Part shown: positions 7,890 through 17,844 of the stretch, in pieces
Layout: each line of letters opens with the position of its first letter
How positions within the stretch are numbered: the stretch's first letter is position 1
Source: CAISIP01 sp965278985
GTDB lineage: Bacteria > Pseudomonadota > Gammaproteobacteria > Burkholderiales > Burkholderiaceae_C
Reading direction: 5' to 3'
Assembly (NCBI GenBank): GCA_965278985.1
Contig: OZ257131.1
Coordinates: 6,634,001-6,698,000 of the forward strand
Length of the DNA stretch: 64,000 bases
Made by a program: the position numbers and the translations under genes
Notes under the pieces: generated by a model
What the model saw: the letters and a program-made list of their open reading frames with translations, nothing else
Told to the model about the DNA's origin: nothing
The model's database searches: none

Positions 7890-9581
7890 TCAGCCGAAAT
7901 CTTCCTCGCGGAACTCCTGGGCTGCGCGCGTGCCCGCCTCGACGGCACGGGCTTCGGCATTGCGCAGGTCCACGCGGCGGATCTTGCCGGAGATGGTCTT
8001 GGGCAGCTCGGCCACGAACTCGATGCGCCGCACGCGTTTGTAGGGGGCCAGCTGCGCGCGCGAGAAGGCGAAGATGTCGGCCGCAAGCGCGCGGTCGGGC
8101 TGGTGGCCCGGCGCGAGGATCAGGTAGGCCTTGGGCACTGCCAGGCGGATCGGGTCCGGACTGGGCACCACCGCCACCTCGGCCACGGCCGTGTGCTCCA
8201 TCAGCGTGCTCTCCAGCTCAAAGGGGCTGATGCGGTAGTCCGAGGCCTTGAACACGTCGTCCGCGCGGCCCACGAAGGTGATGTAGCCGTCCGCATCGCG
8301 CTGCGCCACATCGCCCGTGTGGTAGTGGCCGCCGCGCATGACTTCGTCGGTTTTCTCCGCGCTGTCCTCGTAGCCGTCCATCAGGCCCGTGGGCCGTGGC
8401 GCCAGCACCAGGCTGACCTCGCCCTCGGCGGCCGGCTGTTCGTCGGCGTCGAGCAGCACCACCGTATAACCCGGCAGCGGGCGGCCCATGGAGCCGGGCT
8501 TGAGCGGCTGGCCGGGCGAGTTGCCGATCTGCGCCGTGGTCTCCGTCTGGCCGTAACCGTCGCGCAGCGGCAGCCCCCAGGCCTGTTGCACGCGTTCGAT
8601 GATCTCGGGGTTGAGCGGCTCGCCGGCACCGATGACCTCGCGCAGACTCAGGCGGGGCCGGTGGGCCGCGAGGTCCTCCTGGATCAGCATGCGCCACACC
8701 GTGGGGGGCGCGCACAGGCTGGTTATCCGGTGGCGCGCCAGCACCTCCAGCAGCGCCGGTGCCTGGAAGCGCGCCATGTTGAACAGGAACACGCAGGCAC
8801 CCGCGTTCCACGGCGCGAAGAGGCAGCTCCAGGCATGCTTGGCCCAGCCCGGGGAAGAGATGTTGAGGTGCACGTCACCGGGCTGCAGGCCGAGCCAGTA
8901 CATGGTCGACAGGTGGCCCACCGGATAACTCTGGTGGGTGTGCAGCACAAGCTTGGGCTTGGAGGTGGTGCCCGAGGTGAAGTAGAGCAGCAGCGGGTCG
9001 GTGGCGAGCGTCTCGCCATCGGGCACGAAGCGGCTGTCATGGTGCCGGCTGTCCGCGAAGTCCTGCCATCCCGCCTGCGGCGCACCCACGCTGATGCGGG
9101 TGTAGCCGCCCTCGACCTGCGCGAACTTCGCGCAGTGCGCGCTGGCCGCGATCACATGGCGCACGCGGCCCCGCGCCACGCGGTCGCGCAGGTCCTCGGT
9201 GGTCAGCAGGGCGGTGGCGGGGATCACCACGGCGCCGAGCTTGAAGGCGCCCAGCATCGCCTCCCACAGCGCGACCTCGTTGCCCAGCACCAGCAGGATG
9301 CGGTCGCCGCGGCGCACGCCCAGTGCACGCAGGTGGTTGGCCACCTGCGAGGACCGGGCGGACATCTCGGCGAAGCTGAGCCGCTGTTCGCTGCCGTCTT
9401 CTTCCAGGATGTGCAGCGCGGGGGCATCGTTGCCGCGCGCCAGCACGTCAAAATGGTCCAGCGCCCAGTTGAAGCGGTCCAGCTGTGGCCAGCGGAACAG
9501 GCGGGTGGCAGTGTCGTAGTCCTCGCGGTGCTGCAGCAGCAGGTCGCGGGCGGCCAGGAAAGCGGAAGCGCTGGATGGCAT
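7890..9581 (-). CDS. Acyl-CoA synthetase (AMP-forming, medium-chain type)
   Basis: 563 residues of the ANL superfamily. Core motifs: A3 FTSGTTSKPKLV (residues 201-212), where the usual TSGTTGxPK glycine is Ser; A5 DGYGQTET; A7 HTGDVAQRDADGYITF followed by GRADDVFKASDYRISP; and the C-terminal catalytic Lys533 in KTISGKIRR. The hinge and the order of motifs resemble medium-chain or benzoate-type acyl-CoA ligases. It activates a carboxylic acid to its CoA ester through an acyl-adenylate. The ATG at 9581 is preceded by GGAGACTCCCC. It is a single gene; the substrate is not determined by context. Confidence 0.9.
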   Translation of the reverse strand: MPSSASAFLAARDLLLQHREDYDTATRLFRWPQLDRFNWALDHFDVLARGNDAPALHILEEDGSEQRLSFAEMSARSSQVANHLRALGVRRGDRILLVLGNEVALWEAMLGAFKLGAVVIPATALLTTEDLRDRVARGRVRHVIAASAHCAKFAQVEGGYTRISVGAPQAGWQDFADSRHHDSRFVPDGETLATDPLLLYFTSGTTSKPKLVLHTHQSYPVGHLSTMYWLGLQPGDVHLNISSPGWAKHAWSCLFAPWNAGACVFLFNMARFQAPALLEVLARHRITSLCAPPTVWRMLIQEDLAAHRPRLSLREVIGAGEPLNPEIIERVQQAWGLPLRDGYGQTETTAQIGNSPGQPLKPGSMGRPLPGYTVVLLDADEQPAAEGEVSLVLAPRPTGLMDGYEDSAEKTDEVMRGGHYHTGDVAQRDADGYITFVGRADDVFKASDYRISPFELESTLMEHTAVAEVAVVPSPDPIRLAVPKAYLILAPGHQPDRALAADIFAFSRAQLAPYKRVRRIEFVAELPKTISGKIRRVDLRNAEARAVEAGTRAAQEFREEDFG

Positions 9582-9758
9582 GGGGAGTCTCCTGTTCTCG
9601 GATGGGCGTGTGGTGCGCAGGACTGCAGCCCTCGCGGCAGGGCCATGGTAACCACCTGCAGCCTGCCTTCGCGCCGCTGCTCCGGCATGGTCCTACAGCG
9701 GTGCCGCGCGCTGGCCGATCCTGCGCGGAACGGGCAGCGCCTCTAATGGAGCCTCGAC

Positions 9759-9785
9759 CCGGTTGCCACCACGCCGGGCAACCGG
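9759..9785. promoter_or_regulatory. 9-bp stem hairpin upstream of the FMN stress protein gene
   Basis: CCGGTTGCC at 9759-9767 is exactly complementary to GGCAACCGG at 9777-9785, with a 9-nt loop. It ends 49 nt before the ATG at 9835 and is followed by a second smaller GCCCC/GGGGC stem. There is no T-run, so it is not a standard terminator for the upstream side. It could be an operator or a 5' leader structure; the function is inferred only from its place. Confidence 0.4.
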
Positions 9786-9834
9786 AGCCCCTTGATGGGG
9801 CCCGATGTTCAAGCCACCAAAAGGGAGCACCACC

Positions 9835-10359
9835 ATGAACGCACGCGAAAAGAATTTCACCGACCCCGTCGAAGCCCGCACCAAGCTGTGGGAACTGATC
9901 AAGGACATCCGCTTCGCGATGTTCACGACCCGCCATGCCAACGGCCACCTGCATTCACGCCCGATGACGACGCAGAACTCCAGCATCGACGAGGACAGCA
10001 GCCTGTGGTTCTTCATGGCACGCGACGACGATCCCGTTGCCGACCTGACCGCCGACCCGACCGTGAACCTGGTCTATGCGGACCCTGGCGCGGACAGCTA
10101 TGTGTCGGTGTCCGGCAAGGCCCGCGTCGTCGAGAACCTCGACAAGAAGCGCCAGCTGTGGAGCAAGCCTGCCGAGGCCTGGTTCCCCGGTGGCCCGGAG
10201 AATGCCAACCTGGCGCTGGTCGAAGTGCAGATCGTGCACGCCCATTACTGGGATGTGCGCGAGAGCAAGATCGTGCAGATGTTCCAGATGGCCAAGGCGG
10301 TCGTCACCGGCAAGCCGCCGCAGCACCTCGGCGAGAGCGGCGAAGTGCGCATGCAGTGA
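9835..10359 (+). CDS. Pyridoxamine 5'-phosphate oxidase-fold general stress protein
   Basis: 174 residues of the FMN-binding split-barrel group related to general stress protein 26. Typical segments are IRFAMFTTRHANGHLHSRPM, SSLWFFMARDDD, PTVNLVYADP and YVSVSGKARVVEN, followed by WFPGGPENANLALVEV. These proteins bind flavin or F420-like cofactors and are linked to stress responses, but their reactions are poorly defined. The ATG at 9835 follows AAAGGGAG. It is a single gene between the acyl-CoA synthetase and a small hypothetical gene on the other strand. Confidence 0.87.
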   Translation: MNAREKNFTDPVEARTKLWELIKDIRFAMFTTRHANGHLHSRPMTTQNSSIDEDSSLWFFMARDDDPVADLTADPTVNLVYADPGADSYVSVSGKARVVENLDKKRQLWSKPAEAWFPGGPENANLALVEVQIVHAHYWDVRESKIVQMFQMAKAVVTGKPPQHLGESGEVRMQ

Positions 10360-10381
10360 GGCCGCGCGCGGTGCGGCGGCT

Positions 10382-10711
10382 TCAGGCCGGAAGACTGGAG
10401 AACGCCGTGCCCGCCACCTCGCGGGCCCGATCGATGAACACCTCGATGGCACTCCACGCATCCTGCTCCTGCGACTCGGCGCGCGCCAGCAGGTCGCGGG
10501 CACGTGCCAGTTCCTCGTGGTTCAGCATCGGGTCGTTGGCTTGGCGTGCCTCGTGTTGCGCGATGCGCATGCGTTGCCAGTCGACCGACTCGGCCGCCAG
10601 CCGGTGCGTGATCGCCAGGTCGGCTTCGCCGAGCATCGTGAGAACACCCAGGTTGTATTCGTAACGAATGCGCGTCATGCCACAGATCGCGATCGCTTCC
10701 TGGAGAGTCAT
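10382..10711 (-). CDS. Small hypothetical protein, 109 aa
   Basis: Not recognised. The product is mostly helical and charged, with regular hydrophobic spacing (for example HEELARARDLLARAESQEQDAWSAIEVF), and has no signal peptide or membrane helix. Coding is supported by the short AAGG sequence before the ATG, by codon usage like that of the neighbours, and by a clean gap of 22 nt to the convergent stress-protein gene. It could be a cytoplasmic helical-bundle protein. Confidence 0.6.
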   Translation of the reverse strand: MTLQEAIAICGMTRIRYEYNLGVLTMLGEADLAITHRLAAESVDWQRMRIAQHEARQANDPMLNHEELARARDLLARAESQEQDAWSAIEVFIDRAREVAGTAFSSLPA

Positions 10712-11081
10712 GCCTTGTCGTCCTCGTCATGGAGCACCTGCGGCGCGTCGCGATGGCTGGCGATCGGTGCTTGCCGGCGATTGTGCATGCGCCGGCATCA
10801 CCCTGGCAGGCGGAGGTGCTTCACCATCACCCGCGTCAGCTCCGCCGTCGGTCTCACGCGCACATCGCGCCGCGTCCAGGACCCGTTGTTGCCCGCGACC
10901 CACGTTCACAGCCGGAAAATGCCGAGCCACCCGCGCGCTCCACGATAATCCCGCACTGCTCTTCGCTCGCGGCCCACACGGCCGGGGCGCGGAGATCGCA
11001 GAATTCCGGCAACTCCGCAGGCCCACGGCCGAGCAGGAGGGTCGGGAATCTTGGGCTGATGTTGCGTGGAGCTGGAGCGGG
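10712..11081. other. 370-nt divergent intergenic region
   Basis: It lies between the small hypothetical gene (leftward) and the first receiver gene (rightward). No convincing open frame, repeat or RNA gene is visible. It must hold the promoters for both directions, but I found no clear -35/-10 pair by eye. Confidence 0.5.
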
Positions 11082-11444
11082 ATGCCGGACGAGATTGATG
11101 TACTGGTGGTGGACGACGCGCCCGACGTGGCGGAGTCCCTTGCCATGGTGCTGGAGTTGGACGGGTATCGCACGCGCGTGGTGTTCAGCGCGGCCGACGC
11201 CTTGCGTGCGGTCGCCGAAACGCAGCCACTGTGCGTGATGCTCGACATCAACATGCCCGGCATGGACGGCCTGGAGCTCACGAGGCGCCTGCGCGAAAGC
11301 TTCGGGGACGACGTCGTGCTGGTCGCGATCACCGGCAGCGACGTGGCCGACCAGCGCGTGGCCGAAGCGCTGGCCCTGGTGGACCACCATTTCATGAAAC
11401 CCGTGTCGCCCGAGCTGATACGCCAGATCCTCCCGAAACGTTGA
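11082..11444 (+). CDS. Single-domain response regulator (receiver only)
   Basis: 120 residues, just one CheY-like receiver domain. The acidic pair Asp11/Asp12, the phosphoacceptor Asp55 in MLDINMPGMDG, Thr84 and the conserved Lys106 in FMKPV are all present, so it should be phosphorylatable. It has no output domain and ends right after the last helix. The start follows GGAGCGGG. A second, related receiver gene begins 93 nt downstream. No histidine kinase is nearby; it is probably served by a distant hybrid kinase or acts in a phosphorelay. Confidence 0.9.
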   Translation: MPDEIDVLVVDDAPDVAESLAMVLELDGYRTRVVFSAADALRAVAETQPLCVMLDINMPGMDGLELTRRLRESFGDDVVLVAITGSDVADQRVAEALALVDHHFMKPVSPELIRQILPKR

Positions 11445-11536
11445 CATGAAACAGCCCCCACGCTCCGCCGCTGCGCGAGTTCCGCTACCCCCCACGGGGA
11501 CGCGTCAATGCCTGATGGCGGCTGGGCGGCACTGAC

Positions 11537-11968
11537 ATGCCGACCCCTCCCGCCGCCCTCTCCGAGCCTCCCGAAGCCGCGGCCCTGCACGACGAAGTGC
11601 GCGTGGTGGTGGTCGACGATTACCTGCCAGCAGCCGAAGCCATGGGCGAGGCGCTGGCGATGGACGGCTACGAAGTCCGCGTGGTGCCTGGCGCGCGCGA
11701 GGCGCTGGCGTTGATCGCCCAGTTCCATCCGCATTGCGTGATCCTCGACATCAACATGCCCGGCATGGACGGCTGCGAACTCGCGCAGGAACTGCGCAGC
11801 GCGTATGGCGCCGACATGGTGTTGATCGCGATCACCGGCTATGGAGACCATTCCCAGCGCGTGGCGCAGACGCTGCCGCTGGTGGACCATTTCCTGAACA
11901 AGCCGGTCGACCCGGTGGTGGTGCAGCGGCTGCTGCCACCCGCGCACGGGCGAATCCCGGAGTCCTGA
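11537..11968 (+). CDS. Single-domain response regulator (receiver only), paralogue
   Basis: 143 residues, with an Ala/Pro-rich N-terminal lead of about 20 residues and then a receiver domain closely similar to the upstream one: Asp27/Asp28, phosphoacceptor Asp71 in ILDINMPGMDG, Thr100 and Lys122 in LNKPVDP. The two proteins share the DINMPGMDG and VDH-F--KPV blocks, so they look like a tandem duplication that has diverged. No output domain and no kinase nearby. The gap between them holds a C-rich stretch (11460-11505) of the kind common between Comamonadaceae genes. Confidence 0.9.
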   Translation: MPTPPAALSEPPEAAALHDEVRVVVVDDYLPAAEAMGEALAMDGYEVRVVPGAREALALIAQFHPHCVILDINMPGMDGCELAQELRSAYGADMVLIAITGYGDHSQRVAQTLPLVDHFLNKPVDPVVVQRLLPPAHGRIPES

Positions 11969-11969
11969 T

Positions 11970-13442
11970 TCAGCCAGCCCAGTCGAACGCCGGCGCCACG
12001 ACGCCGCCGTTGCGTGCCGCCGCGTCGAAACGGCGCGACTGCTGGTGGGCCAGCAATTCCCCGAACTGCCGGTCCGCACGCGGTTGCAGCGACGCGGTGC
12101 TCACGCTCCCCACCTCGAAATCCTCCATCACCTGCCTGCCTGCGACATAACTCGCCCGGCAATCCGTGCCCCGGCCGGCCAGGAAGAGGTTCTTCAATGG
12201 GTCGTGGATCGGTCCCAGGTGCGGCGCCTGCAGGTCGAAGACCACGATGTCCGCCTGTGTGCCGGGTGCGAGCCGCCCCAGGTCGTCGCGGCCGAGCGCC
12301 CTGGCACCGCCCAGCGTGGCGGCGTTGTACAGGTCGGCCATGCGGGTGCGCGTGGCGCTCTTCTCCATCACGCGCGCCAGGTACAGGCCCAGTTGCATGT
12401 TGTGCAGCAAATCGGCGGGCCAGGTGTCGGTGCCCAGGCCCAGGTTGATGCCGGCCTCTCGGTAACGGCCGAAGGAGTCCAGGGCCTCGCCGCTGCGTGC
12501 GAACACGGCCGGGCAGTGCGCGATGCTGGCCCCGCTGGCGACTAGGCGTTGCCAGTCCCCATCGCCTGCCACGGGCACGGCGGGGTGGCCGCTGAGGTAG
12601 ATGCCGTGCGGCAGGATCGCACGGGGGTTCAGCAGGCCCAGCGACTCCAGCCAGCCCAGCGGCGTCTCGCCGCGCAGCTTGTAGACCGTCTCGAACTCGT
12701 AGGCCGACTGGCAGCAGTGCAGCCGCACCGGCGCGTTCAATTCGGCGCTGGCAGCGGCCGTGCGCTGCAGCAGCGCGGGTGTGCAGGTCTCGATGCGGTC
12801 GGGCGCGAACATGCCGCGCACCAGCCCGCCATGGCTGCCGTCGAAATCGCGGAAGAAGCGCAGCGCCTGCTCGAAACCCGCCAGTCCCTTGGCCTCGTCC
12901 CAGTGCTGGAACAGGCTGCGGTCCGCCGCGACGCAGGTGATGCCGCTCATGTAGCAGGGGCCGATGTAGGCACGGATGCCCAGCTCCCCCGCCACGGCCG
13001 CCACGCCCGCGAACTCGTCATACCGCTCGGCCCAGGCGCGGTAGTACATGGACGTGATGGGCAGCGCCGTGGTGATGCCGTTGCGCAGCAGGTGCGTGAA
13101 GGCATAGCGGTACTTGAACACTTCGTCTTCCAGGTCGAAGGCGTCCACCGGGCCGCGGCGCAGGTAGTCCTCGGACCACAGGCGGCCGTTGTTGCGCTTG
13201 TCGCCGTTGTCCACCGTCAGCACGCCCGTGTCGATGTCGCCCAGCGCGTCGAGGTCGATCAGGCCGGGGCTGATCACGGCGTTGCCGTAGTCCACCGTGC
13301 GGTCGACGTGGCCCTGGAAGCCACGGCCCACGAACTCGATGCGGTCACCGCTGAACACGACCTCGCCGTCGCGCCAGTAGACGTGCGAGCGGGAAGGGCC
13401 GTCGAAGCCGATGACGCAGGAGGCCTTGAGGAGGGTGCGCAT
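11970..13442 (-). CDS. Amidohydrolase-superfamily protein lacking the HxH motif
   Basis: 490 residues with the composite urease-alpha/amidohydrolase layout. Where active family members have PGLIDxHxH, this protein reads SPGLIDLDALGDID, so both beta-strand-1 metal-binding histidines are absent. Other metal-site positions appear kept: VRLHCCQS, ILPHGIYLSGHP and LGLGTDTWP. Close relatives annotated as chlorohydrolase or TRZ/ATZ-type proteins may share this variant; it may bind one metal, act differently, or be non-catalytic. It is the last gene of the catabolic operon, 7 nt after the preceding amidohydrolase gene. The substrate is unknown. Confidence 0.85.
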   Translation of the reverse strand: MRTLLKASCVIGFDGPSRSHVYWRDGEVVFSGDRIEFVGRGFQGHVDRTVDYGNAVISPGLIDLDALGDIDTGVLTVDNGDKRNNGRLWSEDYLRRGPVDAFDLEDEVFKYRYAFTHLLRNGITTALPITSMYYRAWAERYDEFAGVAAVAGELGIRAYIGPCYMSGITCVAADRSLFQHWDEAKGLAGFEQALRFFRDFDGSHGGLVRGMFAPDRIETCTPALLQRTAAASAELNAPVRLHCCQSAYEFETVYKLRGETPLGWLESLGLLNPRAILPHGIYLSGHPAVPVAGDGDWQRLVASGASIAHCPAVFARSGEALDSFGRYREAGINLGLGTDTWPADLLHNMQLGLYLARVMEKSATRTRMADLYNAATLGGARALGRDDLGRLAPGTQADIVVFDLQAPHLGPIHDPLKNLFLAGRGTDCRASYVAGRQVMEDFEVGSVSTASLQPRADRQFGELLAHQQSRRFDAAARNGGVVAPAFDWAG

Positions 13443-13449
13443 GGATCGG

Positions 13450-14655
13450 TCAGCCGCCGAGGAACAAACCGTCGCGCGCCACCACGCGCCCGCGGCGGAT
13501 CACCGTGCGGCGCCGGTCGCGGTTGATCACGGCTTCGGCCACGTTCTCGGCGGGCAGCAGCAGCAGGTTGGCATGGCAGCCGGGGGCGATGCCGTAGTCT
13601 TGCAGGCCCATCGCCTTGGCGCTGCCGTAGCTGACGACGTCCATCGCATCGGCCAGCTGCGCATCCTTGCTCCAGCCGTACCGTAGCCCCATGAAACTCG
13701 CGCGCTCCAGCATGTCGCCGTTGCCGGTGGGGCCCCAGGCATCGCGGATGCCGTCGGAGCCGGCTGCCACGTTCACACCGCGTGCGCGCAGCATGGCCAC
13801 CGGAGGCACGGTGAAGTGCATGGGCACGCAGGTCAGGATGGTGATGCGCAGTTCGGCCAGGCGATCGGCCAGCGCTTCGAGGTCGTTCGGTGGGAAGGCG
13901 CCCAGCGCGTAGGCATGGCTGATGACCACGCGGCCCTGCATGCCGCGCTGTTCGGTGAAGTCGCAGATCCGCTCGATCTCCCAGCGGCCCAGTTCGCCCA
14001 GGTCGTGCAGGTGGATGTCCAGCGGCTTGTCGAAACGCGTGCACAGGTCGAAGAGAGTTTCCAGCGCGCGGATGGGGTCGCGGTCGATCACGGCCGGGTC
14101 GATGCCCCCCACCACGTCCACGCCGAGTGCCAGGGCTTGCGCCATCAGTTCGACGGCGCCCGGCGAACTCAGCATGCCGCCCTGCGGGAATGCTACGAAC
14201 TGCAGGTCCACGAGGTGGGCATACCGTTCGCGCAGGGCCAGGGCCTGCTCCACATGCTGGATGCCGAAACGGGTCTGCACGTCCACGTGGCTGCGGATGT
14301 GCAGCGAACCCATGGCCACCATGTGCTCGATCAGCGGCCCGGCGCGCTCGGCCATGGGCAACTTGACCTCGCTGCCCAGCACCTCGTGTTCGTTGGTGAT
14401 GCGGTGCCAGCGCGTGGGGCCGGCGCTGTTGGGGCGCCAGGGCATGTTCCACAGCGTCTTGTCGACGTGCACATGGCCTTCCACCAGTGCGGGCAGCAGC
14501 AACTGGCCGGCACCATCGGCCAGCGTGAGCACTTCACGGCTGGCGGTGCCGGCGGGGACGAGCGCATCGATTCGGCCGTCGGTGACGAGCACATCGGCGG
14601 CCTCGCCGCCCATGGGGCGTACGTTGCGCAGGACCTGGGTTGCAGCAGTCATCAT
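13450..14655 (-). CDS. Cytosine-deaminase-like amidohydrolase
   Basis: 401 residues. The HxH motif is intact (VEGHVHVDKT), and the downstream metal and substrate motifs match the CodA-type branch: IRSHVDV, DIHLHDLGE, VISHAYALG and AAGSDGIRDAWGP (the aspartate that activates water). CodA-branch enzymes deaminate or hydrolyse N-heterocycles such as cytosine, isoguanine or related ring amides. The start codon shares one base with the stop of the flavin reductase gene (TGATG), so the two are translationally coupled; a second ATG three bases on is equally possible. The sequence looks catalytically complete. Confidence 0.88.
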   Translation of the reverse strand: MMTAATQVLRNVRPMGGEAADVLVTDGRIDALVPAGTASREVLTLADGAGQLLLPALVEGHVHVDKTLWNMPWRPNSAGPTRWHRITNEHEVLGSEVKLPMAERAGPLIEHMVAMGSLHIRSHVDVQTRFGIQHVEQALALRERYAHLVDLQFVAFPQGGMLSSPGAVELMAQALALGVDVVGGIDPAVIDRDPIRALETLFDLCTRFDKPLDIHLHDLGELGRWEIERICDFTEQRGMQGRVVISHAYALGAFPPNDLEALADRLAELRITILTCVPMHFTVPPVAMLRARGVNVAAGSDGIRDAWGPTGNGDMLERASFMGLRYGWSKDAQLADAMDVVSYGSAKAMGLQDYGIAPGCHANLLLLPAENVAEAVINRDRRRTVIRRGRVVARDGLFLGG

Positions 14656-15290
14656 CAGTGGATCTCGTCGATGGGGTTGGATTCGGCGCCTTCCTTTTCC
14701 GGCGTGATCGCGAACCGGTCGCGCGTGCGGATGTAGAAGCTCGCGCCGAAGCGGGCCACGGGGAAGTAGTTCTGCAAACGCACGCGCCACAGTTCCGTGT
14801 CGATCAGGTCGTCGCGCGCGTGCAGGCACACGACCTGGCCGATGAAGATGTGGCGGCTGGCCGTCTCCAGCGTCTCGTGCAATGTGCACTCGAAGGCCAC
14901 CGGCGCCTCGGCGATGCGCGGCACCTTCACCAGGCGGCCGGGGGCGGTGGTGAGGCCCACGAGTTCGACCTCGCTCTGGTGCGGCGGCAGTGTCTCGCCG
15001 CAGCGGTGCATCTGCTCGGCGATGGGCTCGTCGGCGATCTGCACCGTGAACTCGCCGTTGGCGAGAATGTTGGCGCTGGTGTCCTTGAGGTGGTGGTCCT
15101 GCAGCTTGTTGACGCTGATCATGAGGATGGGCGGGTCCTCGCCCAGCATGTTGAACATCGAGAAGGGTGCGGCGTTGACGATGCCATCGGCATTGAGCGT
15201 CGTGACCAGCGCGATGGGGCGCGGCACGATCAGGCTGGCCATCAGCTTGTAGCGCTGGTAGGCCGTGAGGGTGGAAAAGTCGACATGCAT
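14655..15290 (-). CDS. Flavin reductase-like FMN-binding protein
   Basis: 211 residues, split-barrel flavoprotein of the DIM6/NTAB flavin reductase family: PRPIALVTTLNADGIVNAAPFSMF is the flavin-binding start, followed by DPPILMISVNK and a late HIFIGQVVCLHA strand. Such proteins reduce FMN with NAD(P)H for a partner monooxygenase, or bind FMN for other chemistry. No monooxygenase is present in this cluster, which is odd if it is only a reductase. It lies between two amidohydrolases (12 nt after one, 1-nt overlap with the next), so it belongs to the same operon. Confidence 0.85.
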   Translation of the reverse strand: MHVDFSTLTAYQRYKLMASLIVPRPIALVTTLNADGIVNAAPFSMFNMLGEDPPILMISVNKLQDHHLKDTSANILANGEFTVQIADEPIAEQMHRCGETLPPHQSEVELVGLTTAPGRLVKVPRIAEAPVAFECTLHETLETASRHIFIGQVVCLHARDDLIDTELWRVRLQNYFPVARFGASFYIRTRDRFAITPEKEGAESNPIDEIH

Positions 15291-15302
15291 GGTCTTCCGT
15301 GC

Positions 15303-16764
15303 TCAGTAGTGGGCGGCGCGCCAGAGATTCGGCGGCGCCTCCAGCAGGTGGTGCAGGCCGGTGCGCTCCAGCATGCGGTCGGTGGCGACCTGCGCCTGCT
15401 CCATCACGTCGGCCTCGTCCAGCGTCAGTACCTTGCCGTCCTCCATGAGGATGCGGCCGTTGACGATGGTGGTGGACACGTCGGCGCCGTTGGCAAAACA
15501 GGTCACGCGGTAGACCGGCATGTTCAGCGGCATCATGTGCGGCTTGAACAGGTCGACCAGGATGATGTCGGCCTTCTTGCCCACCTCCAGCGAGCCGATC
15601 TCGTCGCCCAGGCCGATGGCGCGGGCCGCGTCGATGGTCACCATCTCCAGCACCTTGCCGTGCGGCAACACGCCGGCATCGCGGAAATGGCGGCGGTGGT
15701 AGTGCATGGCCTGGAACATGTGGCGGAACATGTCGTAGCTGCGGTCGGGCGCGATGCCGTCCGACCCCAGCGCCACGGTCACACCCGCCTCCAGCAGTTC
15801 GGGCACGGGGCAGCGGCCGCGGATGGACATGATGGCGCTGGGGTTGTGCACGATGTGCGTGCCGGTGGCCACGACGGCTGCAATGTCCTCGGGCCGCAGG
15901 TCGATGGAGTGCGACATGAAGGAGCGTGGGCCCAGCAGCCCCAGCTGCTCGTGTGCGAGCTGCAGCGTGCCGGCACGGTGGCCGTCCTGCGTGAACATCA
16001 GGCCATGCGCCTGCGCCAGGTCCATGTACTGGCGTGCCTGCTGGCGGTAGTCGGCTTCGAATTGCGCGAGCGCGGGCTCGTGTTCCGGCAGGTACACGGG
16101 CAGCGTGATGCAGATGTTCACGCGGCCTTCACCCGTGCCGTGTTCGGTGCGGATAAGTTCCTGGCAGGTCTCGTGCATCTGCTCGAAGCCCACGGCGTAG
16201 TCTTCGCGTTGGCCGCTGTCCCAGCGCGCATAGGTGCGCGGCGCGGGCGGGCGCGAGGGGCCGATGGCCAGCATCGAGCGTGTGCCCGCCTCGCGGATCG
16301 CATCGCCATGGCCCTGGGCGTAGCGCGGTTCGTCGACGCGCATGATGGTGTCGCCGCCGCCGAACAGGCACACGCCGGTGGTGGTGCCACAGCGCAGCCG
16401 CTCCAGTGCCGCCAGGCGCGCCTCGGCATGCCAGAAATGCGGGTCCGAGCCCACGGTGTAGATGGTTTCGCAGGCCTGGCCCCAGGCGTCGGTGCTGCCG
16501 GCGCCCATGGTCTTGAGCAGGCCGTGGCCCGCGTGCGCATGGGCGTCGATGAGGCCGGGCAGCACGGCCTTGCGGTGCGCGTCCAGGGTTTTCTTCGCGC
16601 GGTATTGCGCCGTCAACGTGGCGGTGTCGCCCACGGCCACGATGCGGTCGCCGTGCACGGCCACGGCGCCGTCCTCGATGACGCGGCGTGTGGGGTCCAT
16701 GGTGATGACCGTGCCGCGTGTGATCAGCAGGTCGATGTCCTGGGGGGCAGTGAGGGCAGTGGTT

Positions 16765-16772
<8 letters not shown>
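15303..16772 (-). CDS. TRZ/ATZ-type amidohydrolase
   Basis: 489 residues. All the main motifs of aminohydrolases that deaminate or dechlorinate N-heterocycles are present: PGLIDAHAHAG (HxH), MSHSIDLRPED, HNPSAIMSIRGRCPVPELLEAG and ALGSDG. The substrate may be a triazine-, pterin- or purine-like compound, but only the class can be given. The start ATG at 16772 overlaps the stop of the OppF-like ATPase gene by 8 nt (ATGCCTGA), which ties the enzyme to the transporter operon and suggests that it acts on the imported compound. Confidence 0.88.

Positions 16773-17840
<1,068 letters not shown>

Positions 17841-17844
<4 letters not shown>

Noticed and set aside
11447..11507. A Rho-independent terminator between the two receiver genes
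   Set aside because: There is only a short CCCC/GGGG stem in a C-rich stretch and no T-run.
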